Part shown: in pieces, positions 9,297-17,257 of the stretch
Position numbering within the stretch: position 1 is the stretch's first letter
Layout of the letters: the number at the start of each line of letters is the position of its first letter
From: Fervidifonticultor_A sp037443565
GTDB lineage: Bacteria > Sysuimicrobiota > Sysuimicrobiia > Sysuimicrobiales > Humicultoraceae
NCBI GenBank assembly: GCA_037443565.1
Contig: JBBIOB010000039.1
Coordinates: 1 to 26,016, forward strand
DNA: 26,016 nucleotides
Direction of reading: 5' to 3'
Translations under genes and position numbers: made by a program
Notes under the pieces: model-generated
Seen by the model: only the letters and a program-made list of their open reading frames with translations
Databases searched by the model: none
What the model was told of the DNA's origin: nothing

Positions 9297-10892
9297 TCAC
9301 GCGGCTGGCAGCCTCCGCCCGATGAGGGCGCGCAGCAGCCTGACCTCCTGGACGCGCAGGACCGCGCAGCCGGCAAGGTATGCGGCCCCGGCGGCGCCAG
9401 CGGCCGCGCCCAGGCGCACAGCCTGAGCGACTGCTCCCACGCCCGGGCCGGGTGCCCCCACCTGCATGACCGCCCACCAGATGCCCATCGCCGCCGCGGT
9501 GGCGGCGGTGATGCGGACTGCGCCGGACAGGATCGCCCGAGCGTCCAGCGCGAGGCTTCGCCGCAGCAGGAAAAACAGCAGGGTGACGTTGGTGAAGCTC
9601 ACCACCGCGGCGGCGAGCGCGATGCCGGCGGCGCCCCAGATCCGCATGAAGCCGTAGGCCAGCGCGGCGTTGAGGATGACCATCGCCGCGCCGGTCGCGA
9701 CCGGCGTACGCATGTTGTGCTGGGCGTAGTACGCGCGCGTCACCACGTAGTAGGCGGCCATCGGCACCAGGCCCGCGGCGTACGCGGCCAGACAGGCCGC
9801 CACCACGACCGTCGCTGCGGGACCGAACTCCCCGCGCTCGAACAGCAGGCGGACGACCGGCTGCGCAAACAGGACCAGCGCCGCCGAGACGGGCAGCATC
9901 AGGAACAGCACGCTGCGCAGCCCCAGGGCGGTTGTCCGCCCCAGCGCCTCGCGGTCACCCGCGGCGGCGAGCTGGCTGAGGTTTGGGAAGAGGACCGTGG
10001 CTACCGAGATCGCCAGGATGCCCACGGGCGCCTGGGCGATCGAGAAGGCGTAGTCGAGTGCAGCAACGGCATTCACCCCCGGCTGGGTGGGCAGCAGCGA
10101 GGCGAAGAACCGGCCGACATACGCGTTGATCTCGACAATGGCCAGGCCCATCATCGCCGGAATGGCCAGCCGGCCGACCGTGCGCATCGCCGGGTGCGAC
10201 CAGGACAGCGTGAGGTGCGCTCGAAACCCGGCCGCGTATAGCGGCGGCACCTGGGCCAGGAACTGTGCCGCGGTGCCCGCGATCCAGGCGACGGCCAGGC
10301 CGACGATGCCCATCCGGGGTCCGAGCCACACCGTTCCCGCGATGGTCACGACGTTGAACACCAGCGGAGCCACAGCCGGCGCCGCGAACCGCCGGCGCGC
10401 CTGGAGGTACGCGGTGGCAAAGGCGGCGAGCGCGAGAAAGAACATCGAGAGGAAATTGATGCGGGTCAGCGCGATGGTCAACGAGAGCTGGTGGGGGATG
10501 GTCGCGAACCCGGGCGCGGCAACGGGAATGATCAGCGGGGCTCCCACCTGTCCCGCCGCAACCATGGCGAGCCCGACGACGACGACGGCCGAGAAGAGCT
10601 GCGCGGTGATCCGTTGAAGCTCCACGATGTCGCCGCGCGCCATGACCTCGGCCAGCGTGGGAATGAAGACGATGCTGAGCGTGCCGCCAAGGAGCAGGCG
10701 CTGGATGAAGAACGGCACGTAGTAGCCGATGACGTACGCGGCCTTGGCATCCGAAGCGCCGAACAGCGCCGCGACGATGATCTCCCGTGCGAGCCCAAGC
10801 GCCCGGCTGCCGACCGTCGCCGCAGCCAGCATCGAGGCCGCCCGCGCAAGCCGGGTCGTCTCGGACGGCGTCATCAGCGCCTCGTCGCTCAT
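9297..10892 (-). CDS. murJ: Lipid II flippase MurJ (MviN family)
   Basis: Membrane protein that moves lipid II, the peptidoglycan precursor, across the cytoplasmic membrane. The protein of about 531 residues is almost entirely hydrophobic, with around 14 transmembrane helices. The N-terminus shows the MurJ signature: GSRALGLAREIIVAALFG, DAKAAYVIGYYVPFFIQRLLLGGTLSIVFIP, with conserved arginines facing the cavity. The middle has ARRRFAAPAVAPLVFNVVTIAG and RAYYAQHNMRTPV, both typical. Three starts are possible (GTG 10919, ATG 10892, ATG 10874); ATG 10892 is chosen, although its ribosome site is weak. It is transcribed away from rpsT; no clear promoter of its own could be seen in the 132-bp gap. 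Confidence 0.95.
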   Translation of the reverse strand: MSDEALMTPSETTRLARAASMLAAATVGSRALGLAREIIVAALFGASDAKAAYVIGYYVPFFIQRLLLGGTLSIVFIPTLAEVMARGDIVELQRITAQLFSAVVVVGLAMVAAGQVGAPLIIPVAAPGFATIPHQLSLTIALTRINFLSMFFLALAAFATAYLQARRRFAAPAVAPLVFNVVTIAGTVWLGPRMGIVGLAVAWIAGTAAQFLAQVPPLYAAGFRAHLTLSWSHPAMRTVGRLAIPAMMGLAIVEINAYVGRFFASLLPTQPGVNAVAALDYAFSIAQAPVGILAISVATVLFPNLSQLAAAGDREALGRTTALGLRSVLFLMLPVSAALVLFAQPVVRLLFERGEFGPAATVVVAACLAAYAAGLVPMAAYYVVTRAYYAQHNMRTPVATGAAMVILNAALAYGFMRIWGAAGIALAAAVVSFTNVTLLFFLLRRSLALDARAILSGAVRITAATAAAMGIWWAVMQVGAPGPGVGAVAQAVRLGAAAGAAGAAYLAGCAVLRVQEVRLLRALIGRRLPAA

Positions 10893-10952
10893 CGCCTGGC
10901 CGCCGGCCCGCCCGGCCACACCATCCAGAGAGCAGCCCGATGCCCGGCCGGC

Positions 10953-10981
10953 TTGTGAGGCCGCACCGCCCGTGCTAGAAT
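10953..10981 (+). promoter_or_regulatory. Promoter of rpsT
   Basis: -35 TTGTGA (10953-10958), 17-bp spacer, -10 TAGAAT (10976-10981; five of six matches). Transcription would start near 10988, leaving a leader of about 37 nt that holds a small hairpin (CCGCC at 10997-11001 pairing with GGCGG at 11006-11010) just before the GGAGG ribosome site. Confidence 0.75.
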
Positions 10982-11024
10982 CGCGCAGGATTGACGCCGC
11001 CTGACGGCGGATGGAGGCAGCGAA

Positions 11025-11270
11025 GTGGCAAAGCGTACCAGGTCAGGACTCAAGCACCTGCGGAAGTCCGCGAAGCGCCGCGCGGCAAACGTAGCAGTCA
11101 AGTCCCGCGTCAAGACGCTGATCCGATCTGCGGGGGAGCAACCCGCGATGATGGCGGCCGCGCAAGCGGCGCTCGACAAGGCGGCTGCGCGCGGCGTGAT
11201 CCACCCCAACGCGGCGGCCCGGAAGAAATCCCGCCTGATGCGGCGCGCGGCGGCGGCCAAGGCCGGCTAG
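11025..11270 (+). CDS. rpsT: 30S ribosomal protein S20
   Basis: Binds 16S rRNA in the body of the small subunit. The 81-residue, strongly basic protein has the S20 pattern: SGLKHLRKSAKRRAANVAVKSRVKTLIR at the start and the ending NAAARKKSRLMRR. It starts at GTG 11025, 7 nt after GGAGG. S20 is a single-gene unit here with its own promoter. Its stop codon overlaps the holA stop on the other strand: both lie within CTAG at 11267-11270. Confidence 0.97.
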   Translation: MAKRTRSGLKHLRKSAKRRAANVAVKSRVKTLIRSAGEQPAMMAAAQAALDKAAARGVIHPNAAARKKSRLMRRAAAAKAG

Positions 11271-12253
11271 GCCCGCGCTCCCGCGTCCCGGCGCGCCGGC
11301 GCACCACGGCCCACCTCACAGAGCTGCACGAAGAGCGTCTCCAGGACCATCCTGGGCGGTGAACCGGTCTTGATCGCCCGGTCGGCGGCTTCGAGCGCCG
11401 CGAAGATCCCCGGAAACTGCTCGCTGCGGTAGCCGCGGGCCTGATCGGCCACCTTGCGCGCGACGAAGGGAGGCACGCCGAGGCGTTCGGCGAGCCCGGG
11501 GCCGGCTCCCCGCCCGCCGGCCAGGGCATGCGCCCGGAGGATCAGCCGGAACTGGCGGACCACCATGAAGAGCACTTGAAGAGGTTCGTGCGTCGAGAGG
11601 ATGTCGTGGAGTGCGCGGAGCGCAGCCGGCGCGTCCCTCCCGCCGACCGCGTCGACCAGGGCGAAGATCGAGGCTTCGCCCATCCGGGACGCAATCGCCT
11701 CGACGTCGGCGCGCGAGATCTGCGCGCGCTCGCCGACGTACGCCGCCACCTTCGCCACCTCGTGATCGAGGTCGCGCAGGTTGGTCCCGGCGAGCGCGAC
11801 CAGGCTCTCGGCCGCGCCAGGGGCGGCCTGCTTTCCGTGCGTCTTGAACCGGTCGGCCACCCACCTGGGGACATCGCGCGGCGGAAGCGGCCTGGCCTCG
11901 ATGATCTGCGCAACCCGCTTGAAGGTGAGAAACAGACGGCGTCGCCGGTCCAGCGCACGGGCGACGAAGACACCAACTGTCGGGCTGTCGCCGCGCTCGA
12001 GGAAGGCAACCAGCGGCTCGTGGTCGGTATCGCGCAGGGCCTCGAGCCGCTGAACGACAACCACGCGGCGCGGTCCGAAGAACGGCGCGGTATCCAGCCT
12101 GGTGAGCAGCTCGGCCACCGGCAGCCCGCCGTCGAGCACGTCCAGGTTGAGACGCTGCTCCTCAGGACTCAACGCGCCGTTGATGAGATCGGCGAGAATC
12201 TGATCGGCCAGGAAGTCTTCCTCGCCAATGATCAGCGTCGGTCGGCTACTCAT
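11267..12253 (-). CDS. holA: DNA polymerase III delta subunit
   Basis: Opens the beta sliding clamp as part of the clamp-loader complex. The protein of about 328 residues begins with PTLIIGEEDFLADQIL, the usual start of the delta N-terminal domain, and continues with FFGPRRVVVVQRLEAL and NLRDLDHEVAKVAAYVGER, which are typical of HolA. The C-terminal collar domain shows VLFMVVRQFRLILRA. ATG 12253 was chosen because it opens with the conserved region; it overlaps the DUF3006 gene by 8 bp, so translation is probably coupled. It is downstream of comEC, a neighbourhood common in Gram-positive and related bacteria (comEC-holA-rpsT). Confidence 0.95.
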   Translation of the reverse strand: MSSRPTLIIGEEDFLADQILADLINGALSPEEQRLNLDVLDGGLPVAELLTRLDTAPFFGPRRVVVVQRLEALRDTDHEPLVAFLERGDSPTVGVFVARALDRRRRLFLTFKRVAQIIEARPLPPRDVPRWVADRFKTHGKQAAPGAAESLVALAGTNLRDLDHEVAKVAAYVGERAQISRADVEAIASRMGEASIFALVDAVGGRDAPAALRALHDILSTHEPLQVLFMVVRQFRLILRAHALAGGRGAGPGLAERLGVPPFVARKVADQARGYRSEQFPGIFAALEAADRAIKTGSPPRMVLETLFVQLCEVGRGAPARRDAGARA

Positions 12254-12473
12254 GGTGACGATGCTCGTGGTCGCCGGAGCGCAGCCGTTCGATCCACTCG
12301 GCGAGCGCCTCGACGGACCCGGCGCCGGCATCGGCCTGCGCGAAGGTCACATCGACCAGGCTGCCCGCGTCCAGACCATGGGGCAGCGCGGACAGCGGCA
12401 CGTACGCCCTCCCCCCTCCTTCCAGGAGGATCACCGCGATGCCCTCGGCCACGCGGTCAACGAACCCCCGCAC
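12246..12473 (-). CDS. Small DUF3006 family protein
   Basis: 75 residues. The opening RGFVDRVAEGIAVILLEGGGRAYVPLSALP, followed by a G-x-L-V-D-V strand, fits the DUF3006 family of short beta-rich proteins (established pattern: a DRxEGxxAV start and an LP-x-G-x-x-x-G turn). Its function is unknown; such genes often lie beside ComEC or metallo-beta-lactamase proteins, as here. It starts at GTG 12473, overlapping the end of comEC by 17 bp, and its end overlaps the start of holA by 8 bp. The tight packing shows one mRNA. The histidine-rich tail (DHEHRHHE) is unusual and might bind metal, but this is a guess. Confidence 0.82.
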   Translation of the reverse strand: MRGFVDRVAEGIAVILLEGGGRAYVPLSALPHGLDAGSLVDVTFAQADAGAGSVEALAEWIERLRSGDHEHRHHE

Positions 12474-14928
12474 GGCTCCCCGCCCTGGCGGTTGCCACCC
12501 GCCACGTGGACCCGTTGCTGGTGAAACGCACCGCGCCGTCGCGGTCCGTTCGGTAGACCGTCACCCCTGCGGCCGCCAGCGTGTCGAGCGTCACCTGGTG
12601 GGGATGGCCGAAGCTGTTGTCCGCGCCGACCGAGATGACGGCGTACTGTGGCTGGACCCGGGTCACGAACGCCGGCGTGGTCGACGTGCGGCTGCCGTGG
12701 TGACCCACCTTGAGCACCTGCGCGGTCAGCTCCACACCCCCGTCCACCAGGAGACGCTCCGCGGGCGCTTCGGCATCGCCCGTCAGCAGGGCGACCGTCT
12801 GCCCGTAGGCCAGCCGGCCGACGACCGATCCGGCATGCACGCGATCCCCGCGGAACACCGGAATCGGATCCGGAGGGTACAGGATGGTCAGCGCCACGCC
12901 CCCGCCGAGATCCACGCGCATCCCCGCTCTCGCCGTCCGGTAGGGGATCCGGCCGGCCTCGACGAGGTGCAGCAGGCGTGTGTACGAGGGCGACGGATGG
13001 GGGACGCCGGGATCCAGCACAAGTCCGACCGGGAAGTTCTCCAAGACGGCGGGCAGTCCTCCAACGTGGTCCTCATGGGGGTGCGTGAGCATCACCGCGT
13101 CGAGCCGGCGCACGCCGGCGCGGCGCAGCGCCGGCACCACCCGCATGCGGCCCACATCCCATCCACCGCGACCGGCACCGATCTCTCCTCCGCCGTCCAC
13201 CAGCATCGTCCGACCGCCTGGGCTCTGGATCAGGATCGCATCACCCTGCCCGACATCCAGCGCGGTGACGACGAGGAATGCGGGCGGCCGTGTGGCCTGT
13301 GTCCACCACAGCACGAGCACGGCCGCGGCGATCCCCCACGCAGCGAGCCGCTGGGACCGGCTCAGCGGCAGCCGGCCGGCGCCGGCTGCCGCGCCAAGCC
13401 CCAGGAACCCAAGGAGGGCAGTAGCCACGGGCCAGGAGAGCGGTGGGGTCGGCACGGTTGCCCACGACAGGTCGCCGAACTGCTCTGCCAGCCACAGCGC
13501 CGCCACCAGTCCGGGGCGCAGCAGATGCAGCAGCGGTGCGCCCAGCGGCGGGGAGAGCACCACGACCGGGATCATCGCGAACCCGACCGGCACCAGCACC
13601 GCGATCAGGGGGAGCACGAGCACGTTGGCGATGAGACCGGCGACCGCCGCGGTTTGAAAGTGTAGCGCGAGCAGCGGGGCCACGGCCAGCTGCGCACCCA
13701 GCGTGACGCCAAGCGCGGCACCCAGGCGGGGACCGAGGACCGAGAGCGCCTGCTCCAGCACTGGCGCCAGGTAGAGCAGCCCCCAGGTGGCGGCGAACGA
13801 CAACTGGAAGCCGATGTCAAACAAGGCCTCGGGGTTGAGGACGAGCAACGCCAGCGCAGCGGTCGCCAGGGTCGCCGATCGGTCCCGTTGGCGGCCCAGC
13901 AGGACCGCGCCCAGGCCGACTGTCGCCATCAGCACGGCGCGCCCGATCGACGGTGCCCAATCCACGATCGCTGCGAACACGCCGACTCCGATCCCCGTGG
14001 CCACGGTCGCAATCGTCAGGGGCAGCCGCGCCGTCCGGCCGATCCATGCGCAGACCCCGGCGACGATCGCCACCTGCGCCCCGGACACGACCATGAGGTG
14101 GACCAGGCCCGCGCGCGAGAACTGTTGGTATACGGCTGGATCCAGGTGCGAGTCGATCCCCAACAGCAGCGAGAGCAGCAGCCCGCCCTGAGGATGGGGC
14201 AGGGTGCGTAGAGCGGCGTCGATCACCTTTCGCCGGACAGCGGCGATGGCCCCCCGAACCGACGGCCCCCCAGACCTGACCACCACGAGGTCGCTTCCCG
14301 GCCGGAGCGCCACCACGCCCGCCAGGCCGCGCCGGCGCAGAGCATCGCGCTCTGACCGCTCACCCGGATTCCCAGGCGGCCGCCCTGCGCGGAACCTGCC
14401 TCGCGCCGCCACCTGGGCGCCGACACCCGTGGTGGGAGGATCGCCCTGACCGGTGATCCGCACCGAGTCGGAGACTCTGACCCACTCGACCGGCTCAGCT
14501 TCGGGAGGCAGGCGTGCGCGTCGCGTCGGGCGGGCCTGCGTGCCTGGTGATCCCAGTGGGCCGTCCAGAGGCCCAATCGCGCTCAGCCGCACGACCGCGC
14601 GCCAACCGCGCGCCGTCGCCTCGGGCGGCGCCGCGATCGTGCCGGAGACCGCAACGACGCGGCCGTCGATCGCCTGAGGCCACGCCGGCAGGCGACCGGC
14701 GTGCAGGGTCGCGTGGAGCAGACCGAGCACCCCGAGAAGCGTGATCCCCGACAGGACCCGGAGCCGGCCGGCGCCCAACGCCCGCGCCCCGGCCCATACG
14801 GCCAAGGTCGCCGCGGCGCACCCGGCGGCCAGGAGGGGAGGCGCCGCCCACCGGCCCGCCAGGGCAACGCCACCGGCGAAGGCGACGGTGAGCCAGACAA
14901 TTCTCGGGGTATCCAGATACGCCCGCAC
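12457..14928 (-). CDS. comEC: ComEC/Rec2 DNA internalisation protein
   Basis: Channel and nuclease-like protein for uptake of single-stranded DNA through the membrane in natural transformation. At 823 residues it is full length and has all three parts: an N-terminal DUF4131/OB-type region after two membrane segments (to about 230), the polytopic Competence domain (about 240-520, with LLLSLLLGIDSHLDPAVYQQFSRAGLVHL in the conserved position), and a C-terminal metallo-beta-lactamase domain (LDVGQGDAILIQ, the metal motif THPHEDHVGG near residue 615, then VGHHGSRTST). It starts at GTG 14928 with GAGGAG 11 nt upstream. The start codon lies inside an inverted repeat. It follows thrS by 55 bp and leads into DUF3006 and holA. 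Other com genes are not in the window. Confidence 0.95.
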   Translation of the reverse strand: MRAYLDTPRIVWLTVAFAGGVALAGRWAAPPLLAAGCAAATLAVWAGARALGAGRLRVLSGITLLGVLGLLHATLHAGRLPAWPQAIDGRVVAVSGTIAAPPEATARGWRAVVRLSAIGPLDGPLGSPGTQARPTRRARLPPEAEPVEWVRVSDSVRITGQGDPPTTGVGAQVAARGRFRAGRPPGNPGERSERDALRRRGLAGVVALRPGSDLVVVRSGGPSVRGAIAAVRRKVIDAALRTLPHPQGGLLLSLLLGIDSHLDPAVYQQFSRAGLVHLMVVSGAQVAIVAGVCAWIGRTARLPLTIATVATGIGVGVFAAIVDWAPSIGRAVLMATVGLGAVLLGRQRDRSATLATAALALLVLNPEALFDIGFQLSFAATWGLLYLAPVLEQALSVLGPRLGAALGVTLGAQLAVAPLLALHFQTAAVAGLIANVLVLPLIAVLVPVGFAMIPVVVLSPPLGAPLLHLLRPGLVAALWLAEQFGDLSWATVPTPPLSWPVATALLGFLGLGAAAGAGRLPLSRSQRLAAWGIAAAVLVLWWTQATRPPAFLVVTALDVGQGDAILIQSPGGRTMLVDGGGEIGAGRGGWDVGRMRVVPALRRAGVRRLDAVMLTHPHEDHVGGLPAVLENFPVGLVLDPGVPHPSPSYTRLLHLVEAGRIPYRTARAGMRVDLGGGVALTILYPPDPIPVFRGDRVHAGSVVGRLAYGQTVALLTGDAEAPAERLLVDGGVELTAQVLKVGHHGSRTSTTPAFVTRVQPQYAVISVGADNSFGHPHQVTLDTLAAAGVTVYRTDRDGAVRFTSNGSTWRVATARAGSRAGVR

Positions 14929-14975
14929 CGGCCTGACCGCTCCTCACCCTGAGGATCGGCCCGAACCGGTGCGGG
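14922..14975. repeat. Nested inverted repeat around the comEC start
   Basis: CCCGCACCGG (14922-14931) and CCGGTGCGGG (14966-14975) are perfect 10-bp arms. Inside the 34-nt loop CCTCA (14942-14946) and TGAGG (14950-14954) form a second stem. The comEC GTG lies in the outer stem and its GAGGAG ribosome site overlaps the inner one. There is no T tract, so it is not a standard terminator. Confidence 0.7.
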
Positions 14976-14983
14976 TTACGGGA

Positions 14984-16903
14984 TCAGGCCTTCTGCTGGA
15001 CCTCGCGCTGAAGCCGTTCGATGAACGCCTCGACCGGGACCGCGCCCTCGTCCCCGGCCGCCCGGCTGCGGACGGCCACCGCGCCTGCGGCGGCCTCCCG
15101 GTCTCCGACAACGGCCATGTACGGCACCTGTTCGACCTGGGCCCGCCGGACCTTGTAGCTGATCCGGTCGTTCGACCCGTCCACCTCGGCCCGCAGGCCG
15201 GCGGCGTCCAGGCGCGCGCGCACCTCGCGCGCGTAGGCGAGGTGCCGGTCGGCGATGGGGAGCACCCTGGCCTGCTCGGGCGCCAGCCACAGCGGGAAGC
15301 GGCCCTCGTACTGCTCGATCAGCAGCGCCACCCACCGCTCCATCGTGCTCGTGATCGCCCGGTGGATCATCACCGGCCGGTGCGGCTTGCCGTCCTCCCC
15401 GATGTACTCGAGCCCGAAGCGCTCGGGCAACTGGAAGTCGAGCTGGATCGTGGAGATCGTCTCGTCCTTACCCCCGGCCGTGGGCACCTGCACGTCGATC
15501 TTCGGCCCATAGAACGCCGCCTCGCCCCTCGCCTCTTTGAACTCCAGCTCCAGCTCTATCATGGCCTGGCGCAGGCGCTCCTCGGCGAGATCCCACAACG
15601 CGTCGTTGGGGATGAAGTTGACGCGGTCGGTGGGGTCGCGCAGCGAGAGCCGATACCACGACCCGTTGATCTGGAAGTCGGCGTACACGCGCTGGACCAG
15701 CCGCACGACGCCCTGGATCTCCTCCTTGATCTGGTCGGGCCGGCAGAAGATGTGCGCGTCGTTCAGCGTCATGCCGCGCACGCGGTGGAGGCCCGTCAGG
15801 ACGCCCGAGCGCTCATACCGGTACATCTTGCCCAGCTCCGCGATGCGGATCGGCAGGTCGCGGTACGAGTGCTGCCCGTACCGGTAGATCATGATATGGT
15901 GCGGGCAGTTCATGGGTCGCAGGACCAGCTCTTCGTTCTCCAGCTTCATCGCCGGGTACATGTTGTCGCGGTAGTGGTCCCAGTGACCGGACATCTTGTA
16001 GAGCTGCGTGCTCGCAATCTCCTGGCTGTAGACGTGCTGGTAGCCGGCGGCAACCTCGAGGTCCACGATGTAGCGCTCCACGATGCGCCGGATCGTCGCG
16101 CCCTTGGGCAGCCACAGCGGCAGACCTTGGCCGACTTCGGGCGTCAGGTGGAAGAGGTTGAGCTCGCGGCCGATGCGGCGGTGATCGCGCCGGCGCGCCT
16201 CTTCGATGTGCTGCAGGTGGACCTCGAGCTGCTCCTGCGTCGGATACGATACGCCGTAGATCCGCTGCAGCATCGGCCGGCGCTCGTCGCCGCGCCAGTA
16301 GGCCCCTGAAGTGGACAGCAGCTTGACGGCGTGAATCAACCCCGTGTGGGGCAGGTGCGGCCCGCGGCACATGTCCTGGAAGCCGTCCTGCCGGTAGAAG
16401 CTGATGCGCTCGTCCGGGATCTCCTCCAGCAGCTCGAGCTTGTAGACCTCGCCGTCCCCCTCGTAGGCGCGTGCGACCTCGCCGCGTGGAATCTCGATGC
16501 GCTCGATCGGCTGGCTCGCAGCCGCCAGCTCGCGCATGCGCGCCTCGATGCGCTCGAGATCCTCCGGCCCAAACGGCCGACCGATGTCGAAGTCGTAGTA
16601 GAACCCATCCTCGATGGGCGGGCCGATCGCCAGCTTCGCCGCAGGGAAGAGCTGCTTGACGGCCTGCGCCATCAGGTGGGCCGTGGAGTGCCAGTAGACC
16701 TCGCGGCCCTCCGGATCGTCGAATGTCACGAATCGGACAGCCGCATCGTCCGTCGCCGGCCATGAGAGATCCCGCACCCGACCGTCGACAACAGCAGCCA
16801 CGACGTCTCGTAGTCCGAGCTCCTCGGCGAGCTCGCGGAGCGAGCCGTCCGAGACCACCTCCTGTCGCGATCCATCCGGCAGCATCACGATGACCCGTCC
16901 CAC
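14984..16903 (-). CDS. thrS: Threonyl-tRNA synthetase
   Basis: Charges tRNA-Thr. The 639-residue protein has the full bacterial layout: TGS domain (about 1-62), editing domain with HSTAH at 72-76 and the matching CRGPHLPHTG region, class II catalytic core with MYRYERSGVLTGLHRVRGMT (motif 2) and RPMNCPHHIMIY, motif 3 region HRAITSTMERW, and a C-terminal anticodon-binding domain (WLAPEQARVLPIAD). The open frame reaches upstream into the T-box leader; GTG 16903 is chosen because GGGAGGGAG lies 6 nt before it and it gives the normal family length. Expression depends on uncharged tRNA-Thr through the leader at 16925-17195. Confidence 0.98.
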   Translation of the reverse strand: MGRVIVMLPDGSRQEVVSDGSLRELAEELGLRDVVAAVVDGRVRDLSWPATDDAAVRFVTFDDPEGREVYWHSTAHLMAQAVKQLFPAAKLAIGPPIEDGFYYDFDIGRPFGPEDLERIEARMRELAAASQPIERIEIPRGEVARAYEGDGEVYKLELLEEIPDERISFYRQDGFQDMCRGPHLPHTGLIHAVKLLSTSGAYWRGDERRPMLQRIYGVSYPTQEQLEVHLQHIEEARRRDHRRIGRELNLFHLTPEVGQGLPLWLPKGATIRRIVERYIVDLEVAAGYQHVYSQEIASTQLYKMSGHWDHYRDNMYPAMKLENEELVLRPMNCPHHIMIYRYGQHSYRDLPIRIAELGKMYRYERSGVLTGLHRVRGMTLNDAHIFCRPDQIKEEIQGVVRLVQRVYADFQINGSWYRLSLRDPTDRVNFIPNDALWDLAEERLRQAMIELELEFKEARGEAAFYGPKIDVQVPTAGGKDETISTIQLDFQLPERFGLEYIGEDGKPHRPVMIHRAITSTMERWVALLIEQYEGRFPLWLAPEQARVLPIADRHLAYAREVRARLDAAGLRAEVDGSNDRISYKVRRAQVEQVPYMAVVGDREAAAGAVAVRSRAAGDEGAVPVEAFIERLQREVQQKA

Positions 16904-16924
16904 CGCTTCTCCCTCCCGATCAGC

Positions 16925-16956
16925 AAATACCAAACCCGCCCCCAGAGGGGCGGGTT
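16925..16956 (-). terminator. T-box regulated intrinsic terminator
   Basis: On the minus strand AACCCGCCCC (16956-16947), loop TCTG, GGGGCGGGTT (16942-16933), then TTTGGTATTT-like U-rich sequence. The 10-bp stem is perfect. It competes with the antiterminator formed by the T-box sequence just upstream. Confidence 0.9.
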
Positions 16957-17195
16957 GTCCGCGGTTCCACCCTCGCTTCCGCCGGGCGCACCAGCCCGGG
17001 CGCTCGCTGCGCGCTACCGGGCGCATCCGGCGGCTTAGCCAGCGGTCGACGCCGCTCTTCGTCCGCGACTCAGAGGGGGTGTTCCGTCGATCCGACCGGC
17101 AGGGCTCTCAGCCACTGACCCCGCCTCTCTCGCACCGTCCGTCGGGCGGCTGCGGCCGGAGGCCGACGTACTCGTCCTCGTCATCGCCGTCCTAC
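16925..17195 (-). ncRNA. T-box riboswitch for threonine
   Basis: Leader RNA that reads tRNA-Thr charging and lets thrS be transcribed only when uncharged tRNA is bound. On the minus strand AGGGTGGAACCGCG (16973-16960) is the conserved T-box; its TGGA bulge pairs with a UCCA tRNA end, meaning discriminator base U. The terminator follows at once. In the Stem I region a GAGAGAGG block (around 17131-17124) and GGAACACCCCC (17085-17075) fit the specifier loop, with ACC (17080-17078), a threonine codon, as the likely specifier. A long GC-rich helix (CCGCCGG ... CCGGCGG) separates Stem I from the T-box, as Stem III does. The exact Stem I pairing was not worked out. Confidence 0.95.
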
Positions 17196-17201
17196 CTGGT
17201 C

Positions 17202-17230
17202 ATCTTAGGAAGGCCGGCGACAATTGTCAA
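17202..17230 (-). promoter_or_regulatory. Promoter of thrS
   Basis: Perfect -35 TTGACA (17230-17225), 17-bp spacer, -10 TAAGAT (17207-17202). Transcription should start near 17195, about 290 nt before the thrS start codon, enough for the whole T-box leader. Confidence 0.85.
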
Positions 17231-17257
17231 ATGCCGGTGTCACGCGCGTTGGCGCGC

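Noticed and set aside
12439..13665. 408-residue open frame on the plus strand
   Set aside because: Antisense to comEC, whose metallo-beta-lactamase motifs are unmistakable.
14741..16309. 522-residue open frame on the plus strand
   Set aside because: It lies antisense to thrS and comEC and reads as low-complexity D/H/R/V-rich protein with no domain; it is a shadow frame of high-GC coding DNA.
16904..17026. N-terminal extension of thrS
   Set aside because: It translates the T-box terminator and antiterminator; the GTG at 16903 has the ribosome site and yields the family length.
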